A stretch of 43,037 nucleotides of DNA from Dawidia soli (GTDB taxonomy: Bacteria > Bacteroidota > Bacteroidia > Cytophagales > Cyclobacteriaceae). Every line of letters starts with the position of its first letter. Position 1 is the stretch's first letter. Position numbers and translations under genes: made by a program. Positions 26,205 through 35,167 of this stretch are shown piece after piece. The notes beneath the pieces are model-generated. The model saw nothing but the letters and a program-made list of their open reading frames with translations. It was not told where the DNA came from and did no database searches. The stretch spans positions 1 to 43,037 of the forward strand of contig NZ_JAHESC010000055.1 in assembly GCF_018598185.1 (NCBI RefSeq). The letters are read 5' to 3'.

Positions 26205-28919
26205 ATGCCTATGACCACCCGAAACACGCTACCCACAACGATCACCGTCGTATTTCTGCTTCAATTGATCATCTTACCTTCGATGGCCCAGATAACCTGG
26301 CCGTCGGGTCAGCTTCTACCCTCTTTTCCGGCAAGCGCATCGACACAGGATCTGATCACCCTGCGCGAAACTTCCACGCATTGGGAGGCCGAGGGCTCGT
26401 CGCTGGGGCACAATACCGGGCGTTTGGAGACCGACGGCTGGTTGTGCCAAACGGGAATCGACGCTGCCAATCAGCACATGATCTACGGGCCTTATAACAC
26501 GACTATCCCTGCCGGTCCCAACGTGGCCGAGTTCCGGATGAAAATTGACAACAACACGGCCAACAATGATCCCATTGTAGACATCGACGTGCGAAACGCT
26601 ACTACGGGCCAGATCCTGGCCATGCAAACCCTGACGCGCCAGCAATTTCCCGTGGCCGGAAGCTATACGAACTTCACGCTTCCGTTTAACATGCCGGCCG
26701 ACAATCAATCGCTTGAGTTACGCGTATACTGGCGCGGCACATCGTATACCAAGGTTGATTGGGTGGGTGTTCAGCAAAACGGTTCCTCGGCCGAGATGTA
26801 TCTATTTGCTTCTCTAAAAGGTATTGTAAACCGTACGCAGCCTCGGATCTTTTCGTACGAAGGCGATGCGTTTGCCGAAGGCCCTTACACCTGGCTGCAA
26901 TCGCTGGGCCTGAGCTGGACCGAACCTGCCGACAAGTGGACGCTGATCACCAAATACAGGAGTGAGCTGGCGGGGCTGATCGTATATGATCCCGCGCAGA
27001 TCCACACCGTCAACCTGGCCACGGTTCTCGCAAAAGATCGCCAGGCATTGATTGCTTCACCGGCATTGGCCGCGCGGTTAACCGCAGCGCCATATAATTT
27101 ACCGGTCGTGCTGGACCTGCGCGGGCAGTTCACCAGCAAGCTGCAGGTATATCAAGCCCTCTATAACAACTATTGGTCCGGCCTCGACCATCGCCTGTTG
27201 ATCGGACTGAACCCGGAGGTTCATAAAGCCGCTGCGCGCGAATACGCTGTTGCGCTGGGGGCAGCCGTGATCTGGCTTGATCCGAACGTCGCGGCGGAGA
27301 GCACACTGCTGAACAGCTTTTTATCGTCTATGACATCCGGAGCCTGCTTTATGGGCTGGTGGCCCGAAGAGGAACCTGGCGTAACGCGGGCGTCAACGTA
27401 CGGTATTGCCACCGTTGCCAGCGACTTTGCGACCAACCTCACGGTGCATAGCGGCATGCCCAGAACCGTCAATACCAAGCCCATTCCGCCCAAGCCTGTG
27501 CTGCAAAACAAGCTCTATGTTGCCTTCATCCTGAGCGACGGCGACAATCTGCAATATGTAGAGCACCTCATGCGAAAACTCTGGAGCAACCCCGACCGCG
27601 GCTCGGTGCCGATCGGATGGACGTTGTCGCCCGCGATGCTCGATGCCATGCCGGGGGCGCTGAACTACTACTGGCAAAGCTCCACGAATAACGACAACCT
27701 GATCTCCGGGCCTTCGGGCTACGGCTATGCATACCCCAACAACTGGCCCATCCAATCGTTAAACCAGTTCGTCGCCAAGACTGAAGACTACAATCGCCGT
27801 GCGGGTCTGCGGGTTGTGACCATCTGGAACACCATTACGGGGGGTATCAATCAGAATGTAGGTCAGAGCTTTGCCAACCATGCGCCGACGCTGCTCGGCC
27901 TAACCGCGCAGAATACCGGGGGCGGGCTGACCATTTACAATCAAAGCCTGCCCGGCATGGCCCTGTCCTGCAACTATTGCACCAACGAGCAGGCCATGAA
28001 AGATCATATTTCCTCGGCGTCTTCCGGATGGAACGGGACCTCGCCGCGCTTCATCATTATTCAGGCCCAACCGTGGCAGAACGTTACCCCGACCAGCTTT
28101 AAAAATGTTGCTAATTCTCTGGGCGCAGACTATGTGGTGGTGCGTCCCGATCACATCTTTCAGCTGATCCGCGAAGCCAATGGCCTTCCCGTTGACCCGG
28201 GCGCCAACCTGGGTCAGGATATTACGAACCTGGGCGGCACGGTCAGCGCACAATACCAGGCAGACTCCCCTGCCGGTGAGGAGTATACAAACCTGGTCGA
28301 CAACAACACCAACACCAAGTATCTCACCTTCCACGCATCGGCCTGGACACAATACCAGGCGGCGTCGCCTTATGTCGTTACCCGCTATACCATTACCTCG
28401 GCAAACGATTCACCCGAGCGGGATCCGTTACTCTGGACGTTACAAGGCTCAACCAATGGCACGAGCTGGACGACGCTCGACAGCCGGTCAAATGAAGATT
28501 TTCCCAGCAGGTTCCAGACGAGGACATTCAATTTTACCAACAGCACGCCATACACCTACTACCGGCTTAACATGACCAACAACAGCGGCTCGATCCTGCA
28601 ACTGGCGGAAATTGAACTATTCGGTATCTCGCCTTCCGCAAGCCGCCTGCAGGCCCCCGTTGTACGCACGACGCAACCATCGGAAACATATGAGCTCGCG
28701 GTTTACCCGGTCCCGAGCTCCGATGAATTAAAGGTATTGGGACTCACGGCAAAGGCTGAAATCACCGTGTGTGACCTGGCCGGCGAACAAGTGATCGGTA
28801 AAACAACCCTATTGCCTGAACGATCGTCTGTGAATATCAAAGCGTTGAAACCGGGCATGTATGTATTACATATCATATCGGGAGAGGAACAAAAAACGTT
28901 ACGGTTTATGAAGGAATAA
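26205..28919 (+). CDS. GxGYxYP-family exoprotein with discoidin and T9SS domains
   Basis: A 904-aa secreted protein. The signal peptide ends at PSMAQ (about residue 29). A beta-sandwich follows (about 60-180), then the GxGYxYP N- and C-terminal family domains (about 190-660) with the name-giving motif GYGYAYP at 505-511. A discoidin/F5-8 type C (CBM32-like) module lies at about 667-807 and a type A T9SS C-terminal sorting domain at 829-904 (YPVPSSDELKV start, KPGMYVLHI near the end). GxGYxYP proteins are thought to be glycoside-active or glycan-binding, but no activity is firmly established as far as I know. Starts at 26205 or 26211 differ by two residues. It stands alone after a terminator. 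Confidence 0.88.
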   Translation: MPMTTRNTLPTTITVVFLLQLIILPSMAQITWPSGQLLPSFPASASTQDLITLRETSTHWEAEGSSLGHNTGRLETDGWLCQTGIDAANQHMIYGPYNTTIPAGPNVAEFRMKIDNNTANNDPIVDIDVRNATTGQILAMQTLTRQQFPVAGSYTNFTLPFNMPADNQSLELRVYWRGTSYTKVDWVGVQQNGSSAEMYLFASLKGIVNRTQPRIFSYEGDAFAEGPYTWLQSLGLSWTEPADKWTLITKYRSELAGLIVYDPAQIHTVNLATVLAKDRQALIASPALAARLTAAPYNLPVVLDLRGQFTSKLQVYQALYNNYWSGLDHRLLIGLNPEVHKAAAREYAVALGAAVIWLDPNVAAESTLLNSFLSSMTSGACFMGWWPEEEPGVTRASTYGIATVASDFATNLTVHSGMPRTVNTKPIPPKPVLQNKLYVAFILSDGDNLQYVEHLMRKLWSNPDRGSVPIGWTLSPAMLDAMPGALNYYWQSSTNNDNLISGPSGYGYAYPNNWPIQSLNQFVAKTEDYNRRAGLRVVTIWNTITGGINQNVGQSFANHAPTLLGLTAQNTGGGLTIYNQSLPGMALSCNYCTNEQAMKDHISSASSGWNGTSPRFIIIQAQPWQNVTPTSFKNVANSLGADYVVVRPDHIFQLIREANGLPVDPGANLGQDITNLGGTVSAQYQADSPAGEEYTNLVDNNTNTKYLTFHASAWTQYQAASPYVVTRYTITSANDSPERDPLLWTLQGSTNGTSWTTLDSRSNEDFPSRFQTRTFNFTNSTPYTYYRLNMTNNSGSILQLAEIELFGISPSASRLQAPVVRTTQPSETYELAVYPVPSSDELKVLGLTAKAEITVCDLAGEQVIGKTTLLPERSSVNIKALKPGMYVLHIISGEEQKTLRFMKE

Positions 28920-29120
28920 TTACCGTACCCTGGGCGCTTATAGTATACGGGCTGTTCAACACTGCCGATGGAGCATCCTCACGATAATGTTAACGCAATA
29001 TGAAGAAATAGCATACCGGGCGGGTTGTGCGGGGCGAACAGATGATAGGCTATCGAAAAAAGATTTGAAAGGCGTATAGTGTCGTCGATCTTTTCTGTTT
29101 TTCGATTTACATTCGCGCCC

Positions 29121-30287
29121 ATGTCTCCAGATCCTGCCCGCGTTACCGCCCTGCGGAATATCCTCATTCTGATTGTTTTCGTTACATCGGGTGTAGTCCA
29201 GGCCCAAAACCATTCCGGGGGAACCTATTATGTGGTTGTAGGAGGCTTTGCCGTTCAGAAGAACGCAGAGCTGTTTACAGAGCATGTGCTGGCCGGAAAC
29301 TATCCGGCACGATATGCGTTCAACCCCGTCCGCAAGCTTTATTATGTATATGTACGGGTTACGGCTGATCGGCAACGCGCGCGGCAGCTGGCCTATCAGT
29401 TGCGCCTGGAGTCTGAATTCACGAAAGCCTGGATCTACCAGGGCTCCCTGGAAGGAAACGCAGCGATTGAAGCCCATGCTATCGCAGAATATGATACAGA
29501 AACGGGTGCCCCCCACCCCCATTACAACGCCATAGCTGCCGCCCAGTCCGCCGCAACGCCCGGAATACCGACAGCAGACTCTGCTGCGAATACGGTGGCT
29601 ATCGAAACAGCGCCCGCTAAACCCGCCGGCAAAGAATTTATCTTCCGGCTTACGACAGGAACCGATAACACCGCGGTTTCCGGCCCCGTATACCTCACAC
29701 AAGAGGCCGGCACACCGCCCCGTCGCATCGTCTCTGATGAGAAGGTTCTTATCCCTCCGCCGGCATCGGGTAAACTGGCAATTGTTTGCAACGTGGTAGG
29801 TTACAAGCTCGCTAAGCGGATCGTAGCATACGACAACCCCGGCGATACAACAGCAACCGTTGTTCCCATCAAGCTGGTACCCGTAGCCAAAGGCGATTAT
29901 ATCGAGCTCGAGAACGTCAAATTCTTTGACCATACGACCATCTTCACACCGGCCTCTGAGAACGAGCTTCTGCAGCTTGTAAATCTCATGGGCAATCCGC
30001 GCTGCCGCGTGCGCGTCTATGGTCACACCCACAGCAATGAGAGCGCCGACATCACCACCCTCGGAACGGCAAGCAATTTCTTTGCGCCAGACCCGGCCAC
30101 CAACACCACCCGCCACGGCTCGGGTAAAGAACTATCAAGACTTCGTGCCGAGGCCGTCAAGGCCTACCTCGTCAGCAAAGGCGTTGACGCCGCACGTATC
30201 AGCACCAAAGGTTATGGAACCTTGTTGGCAGTGTATGAACAGGCCGCTGCCAACGACCGGATAGAAGTAGAGATCGTGAAAAACTAA
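29121..30287 (+). CDS. SPOR- and OmpA-domain envelope protein
   Basis: A 388-aa exported protein. Signal peptide at 1-29 (VVQAQ). A SPOR-like domain lies at about 35-110 (TYYVVVGGFAVQKNAELF, then YYVYVRVTADRQRA), which binds denuded peptidoglycan glycans in known members. An Ala/Thr/Pro-rich linker (120-175) and a beta-sandwich with a conserved RRIVSDEKVLIPPPASG segment follow. The OmpA-like peptidoglycan-binding domain (about 260-388) has RVYGHTHSNES, ELSRLRAEAVKAYLVSKG and DRIEVEI. A 30-residue insert rich in Ala, Asn and Thr sits inside the OmpA domain. The start was placed at the ATG at 29121 directly before the signal peptide. TACATTCG just upstream (29108-29115) may be the -7 element of its promoter. 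Confidence 0.88.
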   Translation: MSPDPARVTALRNILILIVFVTSGVVQAQNHSGGTYYVVVGGFAVQKNAELFTEHVLAGNYPARYAFNPVRKLYYVYVRVTADRQRARQLAYQLRLESEFTKAWIYQGSLEGNAAIEAHAIAEYDTETGAPHPHYNAIAAAQSAATPGIPTADSAANTVAIETAPAKPAGKEFIFRLTTGTDNTAVSGPVYLTQEAGTPPRRIVSDEKVLIPPPASGKLAIVCNVVGYKLAKRIVAYDNPGDTTATVVPIKLVPVAKGDYIELENVKFFDHTTIFTPASENELLQLVNLMGNPRCRVRVYGHTHSNESADITTLGTASNFFAPDPATNTTRHGSGKELSRLRAEAVKAYLVSKGVDAARISTKGYGTLLAVYEQAAANDRIEVEIVKN

Positions 30288-30310
30288 GGGTGTGCGGTGG
30301 TTATCGCTAA

Positions 30311-31009
30311 CTAACGGCTTCCTGCTACCTTCGCGCGCTCATATTCATCAAGACACGCGTCAAGCGATTTACCCTGGTTATAAATGCAGTCACAAAAGAT
30401 ATTGCATGCCGCCGGGTTGTCGTTTCCGGCGCAGCCGTTGGTGCATTCGAGCTGCGAATTACCCGGCCGAATATCAAACATAAACTGGTTGATCACGACC
30501 ACCGATATCAGCGCTGCGAGAACACATCCAAAAAAAATCACGGGGAACTTGTTGCTCGAGGTTGTCGGGGGCGGAGATTGTTTGGGTAAAAAAATGTGCT
30601 TCAACCGATCGAAGTCCCAGGCAAGCAGATACAGGCTTGCCAGCAGCATGAATGTCGTGATCCGGGTGCCTTCGAAACGCACGGCATAGGTCAGGACACA
30701 GATGTTGAGGATAATGGGAAAGTAGAAGATTGCACCGAGTAGAGCTGTCCTGGGAATGAGCAGCAAGAGTGCCGTTACGAGCTGCCCCACACCAATAAAA
30801 GTGTAATAGAAACCGGTGAGGTGCAAAGCATCAAAATACTGACCGAGTGGGTGGGTGGCCGGCAACGCCGTAAACCGTTCTCCTGAAACTTTTACGATGC
30901 CGGAAGGAATAAATCCCAGGGCCAGCACTACCCGGCAAAAGACGGTGAAGTAACGGAACCATCTGTTGCTTTTAGCTTCCTGATACCATTGATTGAGTCC
31001 ATTCAGCAT
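30311..31009 (-). CDS. DoxX-like membrane protein with cysteine-rich C-terminus
   Basis: A 232-aa integral membrane protein. Four hydrophobic segments in the first ~125 residues resemble the DoxX/MauE-type four-helix bundle (FRYFTVFCRVVLALGFIPSG, FYYTFIGVGQLVTALLLLIP, and two more). After a Lys/Pro/Ser linker there is a fifth helix (FPVIFFGCVLAALISVVVI) and then a tail with six cysteines in the pattern C-x3-C-x8-C-x3-C-x-C-x10-C. The tail may form disulfides in the periplasm or bind metal. Some DoxX-like proteins take part in thiol or quinone redox chemistry, but no function is known for this form. ATG at 31009 preferred over a TTG at 31039. Convergent with the OmpA gene (23-nt gap). Confidence 0.75.
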   Translation of the reverse strand: MLNGLNQWYQEAKSNRWFRYFTVFCRVVLALGFIPSGIVKVSGERFTALPATHPLGQYFDALHLTGFYYTFIGVGQLVTALLLLIPRTALLGAIFYFPIILNICVLTYAVRFEGTRITTFMLLASLYLLAWDFDRLKHIFLPKQSPPPTTSSNKFPVIFFGCVLAALISVVVINQFMFDIRPGNSQLECTNGCAGNDNPAACNIFCDCIYNQGKSLDACLDEYERAKVAGSR

Positions 31010-31163
31010 ACGCGTGCGGGAGTAGTGAATAATGCCCAAGTTATAAAAAGTACTTTTAAATTAAAAGACAAATAGCACTATTGGCCGCCCTGGAGGAGCA
31101 TCTATTTAAGTAGTCTCAAGAAAGAAATGACCGCTGTCGTGCTGGCAGTTATGACAGGCTGTT

Positions 31164-31171
31164 TAAATTTG
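31164..31171 (+). promoter_or_regulatory. putative -7 element for hopJ
   Basis: TAAATTTG matches TAnnTTTG exactly and lies 12 nt before the ATG at 31184. I did not find a TTG at the normal -33 spacing, so this is weak. Confidence 0.3.
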
Positions 31172-31183
31172 AGAAAAAACTGA

Positions 31184-31525
31184 ATGAAAGAGCAGCTGGC
31201 AACTTTGCTAAAAAAGTTAAAAGACAACTCACTCTCGTTTAAAGAGGTGATCGAGTTTATAGAAACGTATTACCAACATCAGCCAACGGCCTTTAAAAAT
31301 GGAGATCTCCATAATGAAGCAAACCAAAATCAGGGCAGCGCGAAGGTTTTTACTTTCGCTCAGCTAAATAAGCTGGACAAAGGAGATACCCTTTATTTAT
31401 TTGCGGAGCATTATCAATCGGTGCTAAGGGATCCTGAAGGGACAGATCACCAGAATATCAGGCAATTTATGATCCATGGCTGGCCGGGGATAGTTTTTGA
31501 AGGGCAGGCGTTGCTGGCGAAGTAA
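31184..31525 (+). CDS. HopJ type III effector family protein
   Basis: A 113-aa cytosolic protein matching the HopJ family (PF08888): an N-terminal helix LLKKLKDNSLSFKEVIEFIETYY, then a FKNGDLHNEANQNQGSAKVF segment and the C-terminal NIRQFMIHGWPGIVFEGQAL. Despite the name, members are common in non-pathogenic bacteria without a type III system, and their role there is unknown. No signal peptide. It is a single-gene unit that ends at the large hairpin shared with the tail-fibre operon. Confidence 0.88.
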   Translation: MKEQLATLLKKLKDNSLSFKEVIEFIETYYQHQPTAFKNGDLHNEANQNQGSAKVFTFAQLNKLDKGDTLYLFAEHYQSVLRDPEGTDHQNIRQFMIHGWPGIVFEGQALLAK

Positions 31526-31598
31526 TACCAACTTTTAGCCTTTCAAACGGATCCGTTTAACGAGGCGGCCTTTTTAGATATATCGTACAGAGGGGCAA

Positions 31599-31639
31599 CA
31601 AGAAAGCCTTTTTCGCTTTCAGCGGAAAAGGCTTTCTTG
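31599..31639. terminator. bidirectional terminator between hopJ and tail-like operon
   Basis: A 19-bp stem with one G-U pair (31599-31617 with 31621-31639) and loop TTC. A-rich and T-rich tracts inside the stem allow function in both directions. It marks the 3' end of the minus-strand operon. Confidence 0.85.
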
Positions 31640-31695
31640 CTTGAAAACACTGGAACAAAAGCACCCCGCAACCCAGGCGATGCATTGGTGTGTTC

Positions 31696-32925
31696 TTAAC
31701 TATCTCTGAATACTTCTACTTTATTCAAGGACCAGGTTATGTTATTGCCGTTGGCTCCTATTACGCTAATACGTGCATCATTGCCGCTGGTGTCAAAAAT
31801 AACATCCCACGCCGGCTGCGATTTGAACGTATAGGGATAGAACGTTGCTCCTACTTGTGTCGCTGCCGCATGCCCCGGATTTTTGAATGCAGCGACCAGC
31901 TCAAACGAGGCAATGTCACCGTTGGCACCGGATGATCCCCCGGTGCGGCGTGCCGTAACAGTTGCACGTATGGTCACATTCCTATCGGCTGGAATATCGA
32001 GTGTATAGAGGATCGCCGGTGCATTGGTCGTCGTTAAAAGAGAGGTGTTGGTATAGGCGAGAAGAAAGCGCCCCCCTCCGCCGGCAATGTCTGCTATGTT
32101 TAAGTTCGTTCCACTGATATTGACGGTGTTTGCGCCAGCATCCATATAGATGCTATTCGTCGAGGATAAGAACATAAAACCACTGGACAACAGTAGGATG
32201 TCCTGATTCATCGTGATCTGGGATGCTCCGCGTGTAATGGACAGGTTGCGTGTTCCCGCAGCGATGGTCGTGTTCTCGGTTAGACTTCCCCCCAGCTTGA
32301 TGTTGTCCAAGGTTTTTGTCAACCCGTTTGTTGCCGTAATGGCAGCACCTGCACCAAAGGAACTCCAGACGATTGCCGAGGTCCCGATAACAACCGAATC
32401 TGTGTTTTGCCTCCAGGAAGTATCTGCATTAACAGTGCCCTGGTCTACGCTTACCACGGCGTTCTGCAGCTCGTTGGAAGCATCGGCGTCGGTCGCGCGC
32501 GTCCATGCTCCGGATGCCACGACATAGATGCCATTGTCACTTTGTGTGGTTTGGTTCTTAACCAACACACGATCGCCGGCCGCCAGGGCGATGCCATCAA
32601 TCGTCTGTGTTGTGGATAATGTGATGTTCGCTGTGGTGGCGGCACGTACGGAGTTCTTCCAGGCCATAACGCCGCCGCCACCGCTGCCGTTGTTTTTCAC
32701 GACCAGGTTCTGGTCGGTCAGGCCCTGTGCCCACCAATACTCGGTGCCGCCAATATTAATGGTTAGACCAATGTGCCGTATGCCTTGGGGAATTGCTGCG
32801 AGAGCCTCCGCCATCGTTGTGTAAGGCCTCCATGCGCCGGCGTCCAGCACACCATACTTTCCATCTATCGGAGAGTTGTCTGCTACATAAAAGCCAAAGG
32901 GGAATCCTAACGGTGTATTTGCCAT
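31696..32925 (-). CDS. tail-fibre-like protein with phage repeat module
   Basis: A 409-aa protein without a signal peptide. Residues about 93-180 are a module widespread in phage tail and fibre proteins: VRAATTANITLSTTQTIDG, GDRVLVKNQTTQSDNGIYVV and WTRATDADASNEL. After it the protein is Thr/Asn/Gly-rich and beta-strand-rich. The last 130 residues (from about 270) look like a compact beta-sandwich ending in ITWSLNKVEVFRDS, possibly the receptor-binding head. The N-terminal GFYVADNSPIDGKYG segment may attach to the preceding structure. It is the last gene of the operon, 3 nt after its upstream neighbour, where a terminal fibre gene often sits. No chaperone gene follows. Confidence 0.75.
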   Translation of the reverse strand: MANTPLGFPFGFYVADNSPIDGKYGVLDAGAWRPYTTMAEALAAIPQGIRHIGLTINIGGTEYWWAQGLTDQNLVVKNNGSGGGGVMAWKNSVRAATTANITLSTTQTIDGIALAAGDRVLVKNQTTQSDNGIYVVASGAWTRATDADASNELQNAVVSVDQGTVNADTSWRQNTDSVVIGTSAIVWSSFGAGAAITATNGLTKTLDNIKLGGSLTENTTIAAGTRNLSITRGASQITMNQDILLLSSGFMFLSSTNSIYMDAGANTVNISGTNLNIADIAGGGGRFLLAYTNTSLLTTTNAPAILYTLDIPADRNVTIRATVTARRTGGSSGANGDIASFELVAAFKNPGHAAATQVGATFYPYTFKSQPAWDVIFDTSGNDARISVIGANGNNITWSLNKVEVFRDS

Positions 32926-32928
32926 AGT

Positions 32929-34533
32929 CTAGGGTATTGTAATGTTATACGTTGCTGATGCTGGGTAAGGGGCACCCAGTTGTGATACATAAATTTTGTA
33001 GCTACGGGCGGTTCCGGCAGCATCATTTACGGTAAACGTGTATTTCGTAAATGTATTCCCCACGTTGGAGTTGAAGCCTTCTACGTACTTTACCGCGCTG
33101 TCGGTAATGTCCGGTCGCGTGGCTTCGTAGGCGAATGCAATGATCGTCTGTCCTTGCGGTATGCTGATCGAGAAGGTATTGCCAAACGTGCTGCCGGCAA
33201 GCGCCCGAACCGCCGCGCTGTTAGCAGGGACGGTAGCGGCGGTACCGTAAAAGCGCAGGTAGTCGGCGACGATCGCAAAATCGCGGGTAAAATTGCCGAC
33301 CTGTGTACTTTGACCTGTAATTCTGAATACTACCTGGCTGCCTTCATTTAGAAGCGCTATCGCGCCGGGCAAGCTCACTACCTGGTTGCCATCGTTGGCC
33401 AATCCTGTGGCGAGGTTCGTGCCCGCGGTCTCGTTGCGTATACTCAACGTGTTGGCTACAATGTTTCCGGCATTCGCAGTACTCCACGTAAACGTTTTAT
33501 TACCCGCCGCAATGGTCGTTCCGAGCTCGACGGTTTGATTCTGCCCGCTCAGCACAAAGCTGTTGAATGCAGGCGCCAGGTATTCTACTGCCAGATCCAG
33601 CAGGACTTGCCGCGCCGTTTTGCCTTGTGCAGGCACCACCTGACCATTGGTGTATTTACCAAGGGTCTTCGAGCCCGATAGCACGACGGTGAAATCCGAC
33701 GTGAATACATCGCTGGAAACGGACTGCCAGCTGGCGTTTCCGCTGTTGTCAGACACCAGTACCTTTCCATTCTGCTGATTCCCGTCGATAAACTTAAACG
33801 AGCCTTCGACGTGCAGGTCTGCGGCCGGCGTGCTGGTGCCTATGCCGACATTTCCTGCATGGTAGTAAATATCGTTTCCCGTAACAAGCCATTGCGCATT
33901 TACCGTACTGACCTTATTATCCACATATTCTTTATCCACGAGCGTGCGCGCGTCAAACTGGCTATGCCGTTGTGCATCATACTTGGCGAGGCCACCGTTT
34001 ACCTGTAGCGACGAGATGTGTATAGCGCGGTCGGTAAGCGATACAATGTTCGTGGTTTCATTAAATGTCCATCCCGTGAGCCGGGCGTAGGTAATCGCGG
34101 TGGTCCCTACAATTGCACTGCCGGTATTGGTTACCTGAAAGATGGATTGTTTGTACGCATTGCCCCGGATAACCGAGATGAGCGCCCCCGGACGGATCTC
34201 GGCAGTCTCATCGGCATCCGTGGCCCGTACCCAGGCACCTGATTTGGCCAGGTAGATGCCATTCTGTGCGGCATTGCTCTGCCGCCATACCAGCACCCGG
34301 TTGTCGGCTTGGAGTAATACCCCGTCTATGGTAAGCAAGCCGCCTGCCGTGAGGTTGACATTGGCTGTTGTGGCCACCATGCAAGCAGCATTCGGGCTGC
34401 TGCCGGATGAGATCGCAATGTTCAGGTCGGCGACCGTCGTCTTGCGTGTCTCACCTCCGTTCACAATGGCCAGCAGGTCAGTCTCCTGTATATTTACAGC
34501 GCTGTCCAGATCTGAAATTCGTTTGACTGCCAT
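32929..34533 (-). CDS. phage tail-fibre-like structural protein
   Basis: A 534-aa protein without a signal peptide. It opens with a phage-type N-terminal segment (VKRISDLDSAVNIQETDLLAI, then GGETRKTTVADL). The same fibre module as its downstream neighbour is at about 50-130 (NAAQNGIYLAKSGAWVRATDAD). A VGIGTSTPAADLHVEG repeat, frequent in Bacteroidota tail and surface fibres, lies near 230. From about 285 a SGSKTLGKYTNGQVVPAQGK motif introduces a C-terminal region of two or more beta-sandwich domains, as in proteins of Bacteroidota phages. These are shared-family observations; the exact position in the particle is inferred. Confidence 0.8.
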   Translation of the reverse strand: MAVKRISDLDSAVNIQETDLLAIVNGGETRKTTVADLNIAISSGSSPNAACMVATTANVNLTAGGLLTIDGVLLQADNRVLVWRQSNAAQNGIYLAKSGAWVRATDADETAEIRPGALISVIRGNAYKQSIFQVTNTGSAIVGTTAITYARLTGWTFNETTNIVSLTDRAIHISSLQVNGGLAKYDAQRHSQFDARTLVDKEYVDNKVSTVNAQWLVTGNDIYYHAGNVGIGTSTPAADLHVEGSFKFIDGNQQNGKVLVSDNSGNASWQSVSSDVFTSDFTVVLSGSKTLGKYTNGQVVPAQGKTARQVLLDLAVEYLAPAFNSFVLSGQNQTVELGTTIAAGNKTFTWSTANAGNIVANTLSIRNETAGTNLATGLANDGNQVVSLPGAIALLNEGSQVVFRITGQSTQVGNFTRDFAIVADYLRFYGTAATVPANSAAVRALAGSTFGNTFSISIPQGQTIIAFAYEATRPDITDSAVKYVEGFNSNVGNTFTKYTFTVNDAAGTARSYKIYVSQLGAPYPASATYNITIP

Positions 34534-34590
34534 ACAAAATTATTGTTTTTTATTGTTTCGGTTTATCATTTATAATCATAATAGACATAC

Positions 34591-35130
34591 TTATTGGAGT
34601 ATCACTACCGGTACGGCCACAACGTTACTCTGCGCACAGGTGATCTTTATATAGGGGCTGATCACCTGCTGATAGGTTGTAAAACCGCTCTTCGAAATAC
34701 TAACTGTATTTTCCCGGTCGGCGTGGATCGTTCCCTCATACAAACCACTGGCATTGGTTGTCCCAGCGTTGTTGTGGGAGGGTGATGCGATGGTTACCTG
34801 TGCTGCTGAAACGGGGGCATTTGAAGCATTATATACTAGTACGGGAAAATTCTTCAGCGGAAATGTCAATGCACTTACCGGAAGTATTCTGAACCGGTGC
34901 GTGTAGGTAAAGAAATCGTCTTTCGACACTACCATGCTATGGGTTATGCCCTCTTCAGCATTTCCATAATAACATCCCTGCTTGTCTGTAAAACCTTCTT
35001 CCAGAAAGTCGCCCAGGTCGGTAATGACTACCTTTGCTCCCGCAACATGGTTACGAAAGGCGTCCTGTACGTTTACGGTATACCCGAAATTCAGTACCTC
35101 TATGCTAAAACCTTTGAATACCACTGCCAT
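34591..35130 (-). CDS. carboxypeptidase-regulatory-like beta-domain protein in tail-like operon
   Basis: A 179-aa protein without a signal peptide. Two consecutive beta-sandwich repeats resemble carboxypeptidase-regulatory/PEGA-like domains: VQDAFRNHVAGAKVVITDLG with DKQGCYYG (about 20-55), and YNASNAPVSAAQVTIA with TNASGLYEGTI (about 98-140). The C-terminal CAQSNVVAVPVVILQ strand closes the fold. Such Ig-like domains decorate phage tails and baseplates. It lies between fibre and beta-helix genes with short A-rich leaders on each side. Confidence 0.65.
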   Translation of the reverse strand: MAVVFKGFSIEVLNFGYTVNVQDAFRNHVAGAKVVITDLGDFLEEGFTDKQGCYYGNAEEGITHSMVVSKDDFFTYTHRFRILPVSALTFPLKNFPVLVYNASNAPVSAAQVTIASPSHNNAGTTNASGLYEGTIHADRENTVSISKSGFTTYQQVISPYIKITCAQSNVVAVPVVILQ

Positions 35131-35167
35131 ATTTACTCTTTGTTAACGTTTTTACGAATCTTTTTTG

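Noticed and set aside
28956-30116. 386-codon minus-strand open frame
   Set aside because: Antisense to the SPOR/OmpA gene, whose domains are clear; the composition (Gly/Cys/Arg/Val-rich) is typical of a shadow frame.
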